Source of the DNA: Letharia columbiana
Taxonomy: Eukaryota; Ascomycota; Lecanoromycetes; Lecanorales; Parmeliaceae
NCBI RefSeq assembly: GCF_014066305.1
Contig: NW_023501086.1
Coordinates: forward strand, 1 to 64,000
Length of the DNA: 64,000 nt
Direction of reading: 5' to 3'
Part shown: piece by piece, positions 34,279 to 46,683 of the stretch
Numbering within the stretch: the stretch's first letter is position 1
Layout: every line of letters starts with the position of its first letter
The notes under the pieces: generated by a model
The model's database searches: none
What the model was told of the DNA's origin: nothing
What the model saw: only the letters and a program-made list of their open reading frames with translations
Position numbers and translations under genes: made by a program

Positions 34279-34440
34279 ATACTCTAATATAATATAAGTT
34301 ATTAAGATTTATAGAATTTCATATCTAATATAATATGAAATCTTAGCGATATATACTACGATATAATATATCTATAAGATTATATTATAATATAATATAT
34401 ATATAAGATATTTTAATTAAGATTTCTATATTTAGAAGTA
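34279..34440. repeat. Left inverted repeat of the 12.2-kb segment
   Basis: Heavily AT-converted copy; pairs with 46342-46503 in inverted orientation. It reads TA or AA where the right copy keeps TG, CA or GG. Confidence 0.65.
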
Positions 34441-34814
34441 GCTATTCTAATTATTATTCTAATTAATAACTACGCTAAATTAATAAGATATAGAATTAAA
34501 TATAATTATATTTTATTACTCTATATATATAAAAGAAAGCGAGCTATATCTACTAGTAATAAGAAAAGCTTATCTTTCTCTAATATTAGTCGCGCGAAAT
34601 CCGCCGACACTTCGTAATTAAAGTCGTCGACGATAATTTTATATATCTATTACGTATTTTCGATATCGCTATCTAATATAAAATTATATATATTATAATT
34701 ATAGCCTTTTTATTAAATCGCTAATTTAGAAAAGTTAATATATTTCTTAGTATTCTCTTAAAAGTATCGTAGCTTAATATAATAAGCTATATTTCTTTAA
34801 GCTATCTTCTCGCG

Positions 34815-36930
34815 ATATATAAAAAAAAGATTAAATATAGAAAGTATATAAAAGTATATTTAATAATTCTAGAATAAATTAATAATATCTATAATAATAA
34901 TTAGAATTAAGAATTAGATATACTTAAATAAGAGATAGCTTTATATTACTCGTATAATAGCGATAATAATAATTAAGATTAAAATATTAATTTAGATAGC
35001 GTAGCTTTTGTAGTAAACTTTTTATTACTATATATTAGATTAATTATATATAAATAAAGATTTATAATTTTATCTTTTAGGCGTAATTATATTTAATATT
35101 TTAAGATTTTTATAATAGCTCGATATTTATTAGCTAGCGCGTTAATATTATTATATCTAAACTATAATAGCGCTTATTATTAAATTCTATATTACACTCT
35201 TAAGTAGCTTAAAAGATAAAATCTATTTAATTATTAGCGCGTATAATAAAATTATTCTTAATACTTATATCTTATTTAGCTTCGATATTATTTATTTCCT
35301 CTTAATTCGAGCTTTTATCTTTATTTATATATACGATAGTTCGCGTAATAAGTAAAACTTTAGACTTCTTCGTAATTACGCTCGCGTATTTTTTTTATAT
35401 AATATTATTAAAATATAAGTTTACTAGAATAATAACTAGAACTAGAAATTACTTATTATTTATCTATTATATCTTATCTAATTTACTTAAAAGCTTACTT
35501 CTATTATAATAACGATATATTAATATATTTAATTTTATACTTTTTAATAATTATAGCGTAGTTAATAGCTAAGATATTAACTTTCTTTATTTTTTTAATT
35601 AGCTTCTTCTTAAATATAAATATATTTATTCGCTATCGCGATCTCTTAATATTTTTATTTTAACTAAGTTTATTCTTCCGTTTTTTATTTTAATTAAGAG
35701 TCTAATTATCGTCTAATTAACTTATATTAAAACTCTTTAATATCGCTATTATTATTAGTATTTAATATTTATTATAATAAATTATTAAACTTAATCTCTT
35801 CTACTTTAATTACTATAAAAAGATAAATTAGTAAATATATATAAAAGAATTAAAGGGCTTATACGAATATCTACAAATATTAAGCTATTCTTAATTTTAA
35901 TTAAAGCTCGTTTTATTAAAAAGTGCGTTAATTCTAGTAAGTATCGATATTAGAAATAAAGAGAATATATATTACGCGTTATTATAAGTATATTATTATA
36001 GAGTTTAATTTAAAGAATAATTATTTCTATAAAGATAGTAAGACTTAAAAATAAGAAAGTAAGAATAAAATATACGAAAATTTTAATAAGTTATAGTAGT
36101 TTAATATTAGCTAAATTAGATAAAAATAATTACTTACTAGCTCGCTCTTTTAAATCTTTTATCTTTTAATCTATATAAGCTATAATAATAATTATAATTA
36201 TTATAGAAGTAGCTAAGATTATATTAGATAATAGCGCTTAATAAGCGTAATTCGCTTAAAGCTTAAATCTTTAAAATTAAAGAGAAAGCGCTTTATTAAT
36301 ATCTAATTTAAGCTAGATAATATAAAGTAATCTAAAAATTTAATATACGCGATAGATATCTAAGCTTTTCTTCCCCTCTTCTTTTTCTCTAAAACTTTCT
36401 TTTTATATTAACTCTTCTTATTATTAGACTATCTTCTTTATATATTAAACTTCTATTTAAGTAATTTAATATTATTATAATTATATTAAAAGTATAACGT
36501 AGTTATTAAGTTATATATTTATTCTTTATCTTTTAATAACTTTAAGTTAATATATAGATAGACTCGCGTAAAGAGCTTAACTTATATACGCTTAATCTAT
36601 TATTAATAGCTTTTTAAAAAAGTTAATACTATTCTAGAGTACTAGATATAGCGTTAAAGTAAAGTTTTTATTAGATATTATTATCGCTTTAATCGCTACC
36701 GCCGTCACTTTAATAGATATTATCTCTACTTTAATAGATATCGTCTTTACTTTAATAATATTAAGGCGTTAATAGAAATTAGATAATATATTTTTCTAGT
36801 TATTATTATTACTTATTATATATAACTAACGCGAGCTATAGCTCGAGCTTTACGCGAGATTTATTATTATTAAAAATTAACTAATCTTATAATTTTAAAG
36901 CTTCTCTTTTAGTATCTAGTTCGTTAGATT
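34815..36930. repeat. 2.1-kb direct repeat, copy A
   Basis: Matches copy B (37378-39478) along its length. AGAAAGTATATAAAAGTATA occurs at 34839 and 37401 (offset 2562), and TCGCTATCGCGATCTCTTAA recurs near 35630 and 38190. Differences are mostly RIP-type with small indels. No reading frame recognised. Confidence 0.8.
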
Positions 36931-37377
36931 ATACTTAATTAAAATCTATTAAAGCGCTATCATATTTAAAGATTTATTTTTAAAGTATTATATAAGATAA
37001 TAGAAGTCTTTCTAGTTCGTTAGTTTAAGAGTAAGTCTTTTATTATTACGCTTTATAATTAGCTCTAATAATTTCTATTTAAATAAATATTTATCTTTAT
37101 ATAATATATAAAAAGCGAGTTATATTATAGAAAAAGAATCTAAATCTTATAATTATCTTAGCTAAGTCGTTTAAATTAAAGATAAAAGCGAATTTATCTT
37201 TATATAATTTAGTTAATTTATTAATTAATTATTATATATATAACTATAAGATATAATTATATATTATTAATTATCTAAGTAATTATAAAAAGTATAAAAG
37301 AAATAAAATTATATAATTAAGTACTTATAAACTTTTCTCTTCTAAGTATTTATTTTAATTTAGAGTTTAATCGCTAT

Positions 37378-39478
37378 CTAATAAAAAAAAGATAAGATAT
37401 AGAAAGTATATAAAAGTATATTTAATAATTCTAGAATAAATTAACGATATCTATAATAATAATTAGAATTAAGAATTAGATATACTTAAATAAGAGATAG
37501 CTTTATATTACTTATATAATAGTAAGAGTAATAACTAAGATTAAAGTTTAACTTAGATAGCGTAGCTTTTATAGTAAACTTTTTATTACTATATATTAGA
37601 TTAATTATATATTAATAAAGATTTATAATTTTATCTTTTAAATGTAATTGTGTTTAATATTTTAAGATTTTTATAATAGCTTAATACTTATTAGCTAACG
37701 CGTTAATACTATTATATTTAAGCTATAATAATAGAGCTTATTATTAAATTCTATATCGCGCTTTCGAATAGCTTAAAAGATAAAGTCTACTTAATTATTA
37801 GCGCGTATAGTAGAATTATTCTTAATACTTATATCTTATTTAGCTTCGATATTATTTATTTTCTTCTAATTCGAGCTTTTATCTTTATTTATATATATAA
37901 TAATTCGCGCGATAAGCGAAACTCTAGACTTTCTCTAAATTACGCTCGCGTATTTTTTTTATATAATACTATTAAAATATAAGTTTACTAGAATAATAAC
38001 TAGAATTAGAAGCTATTTATCGCTTATCTATTATATTTTATCTAATTTTCTTAAAAGCTTACTTTTATTTTAATTGCGATATATTAATATATCTAGCTTT
38101 ACGCTTATTATAGACTATAGCGTAATTAATAGCTAATATATTAACTTTCTTTACTTTCTTAATTAGTTTCTTCTTAAATATAAATATATTTATTCGCTAT
38201 CGCGATCTCTTAATATTTTTATTTTTATTAAGCTTATTCTTCGCTTTTTATTTTAGCTAAAGATCTAATTATCGTCTAATTAACCTATATTAAGACTCTT
38301 TAATATTCATTATTATTATTAGTATTTAATATTTATTATAATAAATTATTAGACTTAATATCTTCTACTTTAATCGCTATAAAAAGATAAGTTAATAGAT
38401 ATATATAAAGAAATTAAAGAGTTTATATGAATATCTATAAATACTAAGCTATACTTAATTTTAATTAATACTTATTTTATTAAAAAGTGTATTAATTCTA
38501 GTAAGTATCGAAGTTAGAAATATAGAGAATATATATTATATACTATTTTAATTATAGTTTTTAAATTAAAAGAATAATTATTTATATAAAGAAAAGAAAA
38601 TAAAAACGAAATACGCGAAAATTTTAATAAGTTATAATAGTTTTATTTTAATTAAGTTAGATAAAGATAATTATTTATTAATTCGCTCTTTTAGATATCT
38701 TATCTTTTAATCTATACGAGCTATAATAATAATTATAAATATTATAAAAGTAGATAAGATTATATTAGATAATAGCGCTTAATAAATATAATTCGCTTAA
38801 ACTTAAATCTTTAAAATTAAAGAGAAAGCGTATTATCTATTAATACTTAAAATAAGCTAGATAATTTAAAATAATCTAAATATTTAGTATACGCGATAGA
38901 TATCTAAGCTTTTTCTTCTCTCTAAGACTTTTTTTTTTATATTAACTCTTCTTCTTATAAGACTATCTTCTTTATATCTTAGACTTCTATTTAAATAATC
39001 TAATATTATTATAATAATATTTAAAGTATAATATAGACGTTAAGTTATATATTTATTTTTTATTTATTAATAACTTTAAGTTAATATATAGATAGACCGC
39101 GTAAAGAGCTTAATTTATATATATTTAATTTATTATTAATAGCTTCTTAAAAAAGCTAATATTATTTTAGATTACGCGAGGTAATAATCTATTTAAAAGC
39201 GTTATAGTAAAGCGTTTATTAGATATCGCCGCTACTTTAATAGATATCGCTATCACTTTAATAGATATCGTCGTCACTTTAATAGATATCGCCTTTACTT
39301 TAATAATATTAAAATATTAATAGAAATTAGATAGTATATTCTTCTAGCTATTATTATTTTTATTATATATTACTAACGCGAGCTATAGCTTAAGCTTTAC
39401 GCGAGATTTATCGCTATTAAATTTTAATTAATCTTATAATTTTAAAGCTTTCCTTTTAGCGCGTAGTTCGTAAGATTT
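37378..39478. repeat. 2.1-kb direct repeat, copy B
   Basis: Second copy, same orientation, separated from copy A by about 450 bp. Small insertions and deletions shift the offset along its length. The end falls at the segment resembling TTTTAGTATCTAGTTCG of copy A. Confidence 0.8.
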
Positions 39479-39967
39479 TATATTATATATATATTATATT
39501 ATTCGACTATTATCTTTAAAGTTTCGCTTTTAAAAGATAACTCTATATTCTTATAATAAATAAGATATTAAATAGAATAATTAATAGAATTTAATCTTTT
39601 ATTTACTAGCTAGTAATAAGTCTTATAACTTATATATCTAATTATATTTAAGATTATAATTATAATTATCTTTATAATTAAAATTAATATAAATTAAGAC
39701 TTTCTATTAATATATAGCTTTTTTTAAAAGATTTATATAAGCGTAATTAAAGATTAATATTCTTCTTTTAAGCGTTAAACGCTTAGCGAGAAGTACTAGA
39801 AGATTTATATCTAGATATTTATTAACTATATATTAGAATTTACTTATTTTAAATTCTAGATATAAATATCTTTACTTCTAGATAAGATAAAGAAGCTATA
39901 GATTTAAAATCGAATATTACTAAGAGTTATCTACTATTTTCTATTATATTTTAGCTATTTACGATTA

Positions 39968-40730
39968 TTAATATACTCGTTAATAAGAAAGATATACTAT
40001 TACTATACGAATTTAATCGCGATATTAATAATAACTATTAAAATTAAAGCTATCGAATATAGAAATATCTCGTTAATAAGAAAGGCGTACTATTACTATA
40101 TACGAATTTAATCGCGATATTAATAATAATTATAGAAATTAAAGCTATTAAATATAGAAATACTCGCTAATAAGAAAGGCGTACTATTACTATATAAATT
40201 TAATCGCGATATTAATAGTAACTATAGAAACTAAAGCTATCAAATATAGAGATACCCGCTAATAAGAAAGACATATTATTATTATACGAATTTAATCGCG
40301 ATATTAATAATAATTATAAAAACTAAAGCTATCGAATATAGAGATACTCGCTAATAAGAAAGATATACTATTACTATACGAATTTAATCGCGATATTAAT
40401 AATAACTATAAGAAATTAAAGCTATTAAATATAGAAGATACTCGCTAATAAGAAAGACGTATTATTATTATATAAATTTAATCGCGATATTAATAATAAC
40501 TATAGAAATTAAAGCTATCAAATATAGAAATACTCGCTAATAAGAAAGGCGTATGCTATTATTATATAAATTTAATCGCGATATTAATAATAATTATAGA
40601 AACTAAAGCTATTCGAATATAGAAATACTCGCTAATAAGAAAGGCGTACTATTATTATATAAATTTAATCGCGATATTAATAGTAACTATAGAAATTAAA
40701 GCTATCGAATATAGGGATATAATCTTTAAT
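39968..40730. repeat. 93-bp minisatellite, about 8 copies
   Basis: The core AATAAGAAAG starts units at (AAAG position) 39988, 40081, 40175, 40267, 40359, 40453, 40545 and 40640, a spacing of 92-95 bp. Each unit contains TTTAATCGCGATATTAATA and AAAGCTAT. Units differ by RIP-type changes (GGCGTA versus GATATA, TAT versus CGAATAT) and single-base indels. The 93-bp length is 31 codons, so a coding origin is possible. Confidence 0.9.
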
Positions 40731-43299
40731 TTAATATAGATTTTAGAATAAGAAGCCTCTTTTATTAAAGTAGTAATATTTTTATAAATATATATCTATA
40801 TTTAAATCGATTTAAAGAAGTTTTATTCTATAAATATAAAATATATAAAGTTATTAGATTAAGTATAATAGTTAAATATTATTAATTAAGCGTAATAAGT
40901 AGAATAATAATTAGAATATCTTATTCTTAACTTAGAATAGTTTTTCTTTTATTTATTATATATTTTCTTTTTATAAAAACTACGTCTAGACTTTAATAAT
41001 ACTATATTATTATTTATAAGCTTATATCTTATTATAATTATCTAAAAAGCTATATATCTTTTAATTATAAAGTAATTCTTTTTATATAAAATATATATAA
41101 TTAAGTCGCTAGATATTAGTTAGTAATTTTCTTTATTTATAATTATTAAAGAGTAAGTTATATTATTAAAATTACTCGCTAATTTTATCTTTATAGCTTC
41201 TTAAAGTACGTATAATATAGAGAATTAAATTTGAAGCGAATTAATCGATTTTAAAGTTATATAAATTAAGATCTTCTTTATTACTTAAGTAAATATAATT
41301 TAAGAAATAATTAAATTCATTAATCTCTACTATTCGCGAATTTTCTTTAATATATAAAGCTTTAAAGTCTAATTAGTAATAATATAATTAACGTATATAA
41401 TTAATTTACTATCTAATTTAGATATATATAATTAATATAATTACGCACTTTTCTTATTTATAATTATACTTTTTAAACTTCGCGTATAATCTTCTAATCT
41501 TCACCTTCGCGAAGTCTTATCTTTACTTTACTTTCGATAATTTAAATAAGTCTAAATTAATAGTTAATAAATTATTAAGAATTTTCTAAGCTTTTATAAT
41601 TATCGAGTTAATAGCTTTAATAGATAATAATACTATATATTAATAAATTATAATTAATATTATAATTAATTATTATATTAAGAGATATAGCGCTATTAGA
41701 TATATACTTACTTTATAAAAATAATATTATTAATTTAATTTAACTATAGAATATAGAGAAAATAATTTTATTTTCTTTAGATATAGATAGTATTATAATA
41801 AACGAGCGTATTATAATATAAATACTATAATAATAAAAAGAATTTTTAAAAAAGAAGAGAGTAAATTAGAAAAGAATAATATTAAATATTTATTATCGAG
41901 CTAACTAATATTATATAACTAAAATCTTATTAGAATAAAATACTATTTAAAGATAGATTAAGTTTAAATATTAATTAGAAAGCTAATTAGAAAAAAAGAT
42001 TAATTTTTTTTTATTAATATATATCGTAGAGCTATATATAAGCGCTTCTTTCTATATTTTAAATATACTTTAGATATTTATAGCTATATATATACGCCCC
42101 CTCTTATATTTTATATATATTTTATATATTTCGATATTCTTTATATACGCGATATATCTATTAAAGATAATCTTATTAATTTAATTAATTTCTATTTAAT
42201 CTTATATTTATTAGTTATAAGAAGAGCTCTTTATTTTAATATTATAACTTTATTAATTCGTTATTCTTAGATATTAAATCGCGTATAGCTTATAATTAAT
42301 TTACTTACTTTCTTCTCTTCTTCTATTATAAAGATAGAAGAAGATATTATTTCTTTTTCGCCTTCGCCTATAACGAATTAATTATTATTTTTATAAGATT
42401 AAAGATATCGACTTAAAGACGATATTATCTAATTAAAAGCGAAGAATATAATATTTTAATATTTTAACGTTTAAGTAAAAGATATTATAATATTACTCGA
42501 ATAGAGAGAGAGTTATATTAATAAGAAAGATATTAATATTTAAAGAATAATCTTAGCGCGATAAAAGATTTAATTTTTATATATAGAAGATTTAGATAAT
42601 AATTAGTTTAGTTAATTAAATTATTAAAGCGTTTAAATTAGATTTTAATTCTATATTAATATCTAATAAAATAAATTTAATAGTTTTAAGATATTAATAT
42701 ACGCTCTTATTAATATAGCTAGCGATTAGAATATTAATTAAATAAATATAATTTTTAATTCTAATAATTAAAATAATATAATAATAAATAAGTATTAATA
42801 TTAAAGTAAATAAAGTATATATTATATTAAGTAGAAAAGCGTTAATAGCTAGAGCTAATTAGAGTTTTAAATTAATAAAATTAAATATTAATTCTATATT
42901 AGCGTTATTATATACTTTTAAATATATAATTACTAATTATAATATTAATTAGAAAGAATTAATCTTTAATTTAAAATATCGAAAATAATATAGCGATATA
43001 TTATTAAAGCGATATAAGTTATTAAAGCGATATAAGTTTCTATTATAGCGAGAAGATAGAATTTATATATTAAATATTAATTTTATTTTATTTCTAATAT
43101 TTTATTTATTTATATATCTCTTTTAATTTCTCTTTAAATATCTTAATTTTAAGATATTAACTAGATCTTTATTTAGCGTAAACTTAACTTTCTTAATCGA
43201 CGATACTTAATATAAGATATTAATAAGTATATTTCGATATAAAGATAGTAATAAATCTTACTTTCTTTTTAATATTAATAATAAAAAATAATAAATATA

Positions 43300-45400
43300 G
43301 TAATAAATAAAGATAGTATAGATTATATAGAATTAGTTTAAACTTAATAGCGATTATTAACTTATTTATTAAGAGCTTAGAAATTAGAAAATTCTAGAAG
43401 TAAATATAATTTAACGAATATACGCTTATCGATTTTTAAAGAGTTATATATTATTTATTATTACTACGATAAGATTCTAATTTACTTATTTATAGATTAT
43501 AAAATAAGCGATATAATAATATATATTAAGTCTAAGAGATATATTAAGAAATCTAATTTAAGTAGTTTATAATAAACAAATCTAGTCGATAATTATAAAA
43601 ATTAGATATATTTCTAAGCTAGACGATATAAATTATTAATAAATAAAACGATAAATAGAATATCTAATTTACTATTTACTCTAGAAAAGATAATATTAAG
43701 ATTCTCTTATAATATTAGAAGATCGAAAGTTTATACGCGAAGACTTTTAAAATAATTTTATCGCTAAATTATAAATATTAATATTTTATTTATAATCGCT
43801 AATAATTCTAAGATATTATAACTTTTACGCTATCTCGACTCTTAATATATAATTAAAGTTAATATTTATTATAAAGAATTAATTAATAAGAAAAGCTATA
43901 GAGCTAGAGATAAGAATTATTAAAGAATTTATTAGTCGATAATATTAAAGTCTCTCTAGCTCTAGATTATTAATTATCTTATAATTATTAATTATTTATA
44001 ATAATTCTAATCTTTTTTATTAATATTAATTAGTAATAATATAAGATTTTTATAGACTTTAAGTATATCGAAGATAAATATACTAGTTAGAAACTTATAA
44101 GTATTATTAATTTAATTCTTATAGAATATAAGATTTAATTTTATATATTTAAATTTATAACTAATAACGCTAGTAATAATAATATACTCTTTAACGATTT
44201 AATTACTTATCTTTTTATTTTTATAATAAATAACTCGCTTAATATTAAAGAATTTAAGTTTTTAAATTATTTATAATATATTTTTTATATAATATATATT
44301 ATTTAATTAATCTTAAAAGAACTTCTAGATAATATTAAGATTATTTTAATAAATAAAAAATTTTAGAGAAGCTAGAGTAATAAAGAAGATAAGAATTAAG
44401 TTTAAATAAATATAATTAATCTATCGATAACTCTAATAAAAATATAATATTTCTTATTATTATTCTAATTATTATATTATTAATTATATTAAAATTTAAA
44501 AAATTATTATATATATTAATACTAGCGATTAGCGTAAAGAGATCTTTTTTATATTATAAGCTAAATAACTTTAAGATAAAAATATTTTAATATTAGATAA
44601 ATATTAATCTTTTAAAAAGAAGTAATATTATTAAAAACGCTCTCTTAAGCTCTTTTAGAATATTAAGACTCGCTAAAATTTAATTTATTAGATATTAATC
44701 CGCGCTCTACTTCTTTATATTCAATATTATATACTTTTTAAAGAATAGATTAACTATCTATTTAAGATTAAATAATAAAAAATAATTATAAATAAAAATT
44801 ATAGTCTAGATATCTAAATAATTTTTAATTAATTTCTAATAGATTTAATATTTAATTTAGCTTATTAGATCTTTTTATAAATTTATAAAATTAATAAGTA
44901 GAGAAAAGAAGATTATAATTTACTACATCTTTAATATTTATAATTATCTATTTAATTATATAGATAAAAAGCTCGGAAAATTAAGAAGAAAAAGAATTTT
45001 TTAAAAAAAGAACTTCTTAAAGCTCTTAAGACGGCTTACGAGAAATTAGCTATCTATTATAATCGAACTTAATTAAATTTAAACTATCTATATAAATAAG
45101 TTACACTTTTATATTTAAGTTATAATAATATAAAGTTAAAGAAATTAAATTAAAAGATTAATATTAAGAAGAAGTTATAGATAAAGATCTACTAGAAAGC
45201 GCTTAAAAGAATATTTTAAAATTATTAAAATATTAATATAAGTAGTTAATTATAAAGAGCTAAGCGAATAAGTTAATTAAATAAAAATACGCTTAATTAA
45301 GCGATAAAATTTGAGATTAAGAATTTAGATAATAAGAATAAATATAATTAGCTTTAGTAATATAGAAGAAATAATAAGTCTTCTAATTATTATTCTAATT
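43300..45400 (+). pseudogene. RIP-degraded hAT-type transposase relic
   Basis: At 44160-44183 the frame reads T-N-N-A-S-N-N-N, which is the hAT hallmark T-D-N-A-S-N-N-D after G-to-A changes. About 850 nt downstream, near 45025-45070, the plus strand reads TAYEKLAIYYNRT, typical of the hAT C-terminal region before the dimerisation domain. It is followed by a remnant resembling the P-x-x-K-x-x-F segment. Many stops break the frame. Catalytic residues cannot be checked reliably by eye. Ends are approximate, and no zinc-finger BED domain was identified. Confidence 0.5.
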
Positions 45401-46341
45401 ATAATCTTACTTCTAATCTTTATAAAGCTTCTTTTAATAATCTAGCGAATCTTTTCAATTCTAAAATAATAAAAGAAATTAAAGTTTAAATATATTATAA
45501 TTACTCGAATAACTTATAATATTCTTTATTCTTTCGCGAGAGGCTATTACATATAAGCGATATTTCTTAATAATTAAAAGATATTATAATACTTAGAAGT
45601 ATTATTTATTAGCGATATTTTATATTTTAATAATAATTCTTTATATAAAGTATTAAGAAAATAAGTTTAAATAAGCTAAACTTAATCTTAAAGAAGATCT
45701 TAATATATCGAATTAGATTAAAAGAGCTAATAATACTTTATATAAAAACTTAATTAATATTTATAATAATTATATTAACGAAGATAATAAGCTTATAAAA
45801 AGTATTTTGATAAGTTTAATATTTATAAGTTTATTAAGATATATTACTAATACTCTATAATATATAAAGAAATAATCGATAAGTTTATAATTAGAGAGAG
45901 TTAGTAATAATAGATTTAATCTCAAAGAAGAGATTTAAGATAACTTAAAAAGCGAATTTATTTATAAATAGTTAATAAGTTTAATTAGATAAAGATAGAC
46001 TTAGAGAATTTAAAAGAATCGCGATAGAGTAGAATAGAAGAGTAGCGAAGAGTTTAAGAGAAGAATAAATATAAAGTTTATTAAGCTTATCTAACGCGTT
46101 AAGACGAATATATAAATAAAGATAATTATAGAATTTTATTCTTATAATATTTAAAGATTTAAAATTTAGAATATTCTTTTATATTATAATTTTAAGAAGA
46201 AGAATAGAGACGCTTATAGTTCTAATTATTATTCTAATTATTACTATTAATAAGAAGATAAATAGCTATATTAAATTACTCTTTATATTCCCTCTCTCTT
46301 AATAAAGAAGAATAAATATATTCTATATATCTCAGTCGGAT

Positions 46342-46503
46342 TATTCTATAAATATAGAAATCCCAATCGATATATCTTATATATATACTATTTCATAATA
46401 TAATATCACAAATATACTATATCGTGAAATATCCCGCCAAGATCCCGAACCCATATTAGAAAAATGGAATGATATTCGACTCTACTTATATTATACTCGA
46501 GTA
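46342..46503. repeat. Right inverted repeat of the 12.2-kb segment, less mutated
   Basis: Inverted partner of 34279-34440. It keeps CCCGCCAAGATCCCGAACCC, a GC-rich island with CA and AAAATGG nearby that stands out from the surrounding AT-converted DNA. Confidence 0.65.
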
Positions 46504-46544
46504 CGATATAATATCACTTAATATGAAATATTTATAAAATATAT

Positions 46545-46683
<139 letters not shown>

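Larger units (their letters stand above)
34279..46503. mobile_element. 12.2-kb RIP-mutated segment bounded by inverted repeats
   Basis: The left end (34279-34440) and the reverse complement of the right end (46342-46503) align over about 160 bp, including TACTC, ATAATATAAG, CTAATAT, CTTAGCG/CTTGGCG, ATTATATTAT, TATATATAAG and GATTTCTATATTTA. Mismatches are mainly C/T and G/A. Between them lie a 2.1-kb direct duplication, a 93-bp minisatellite and a hAT transposase relic. It may be one large element or a nest of several. True hAT ends are much shorter than 160 bp, so the hAT part may be nested. Confidence 0.55.
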
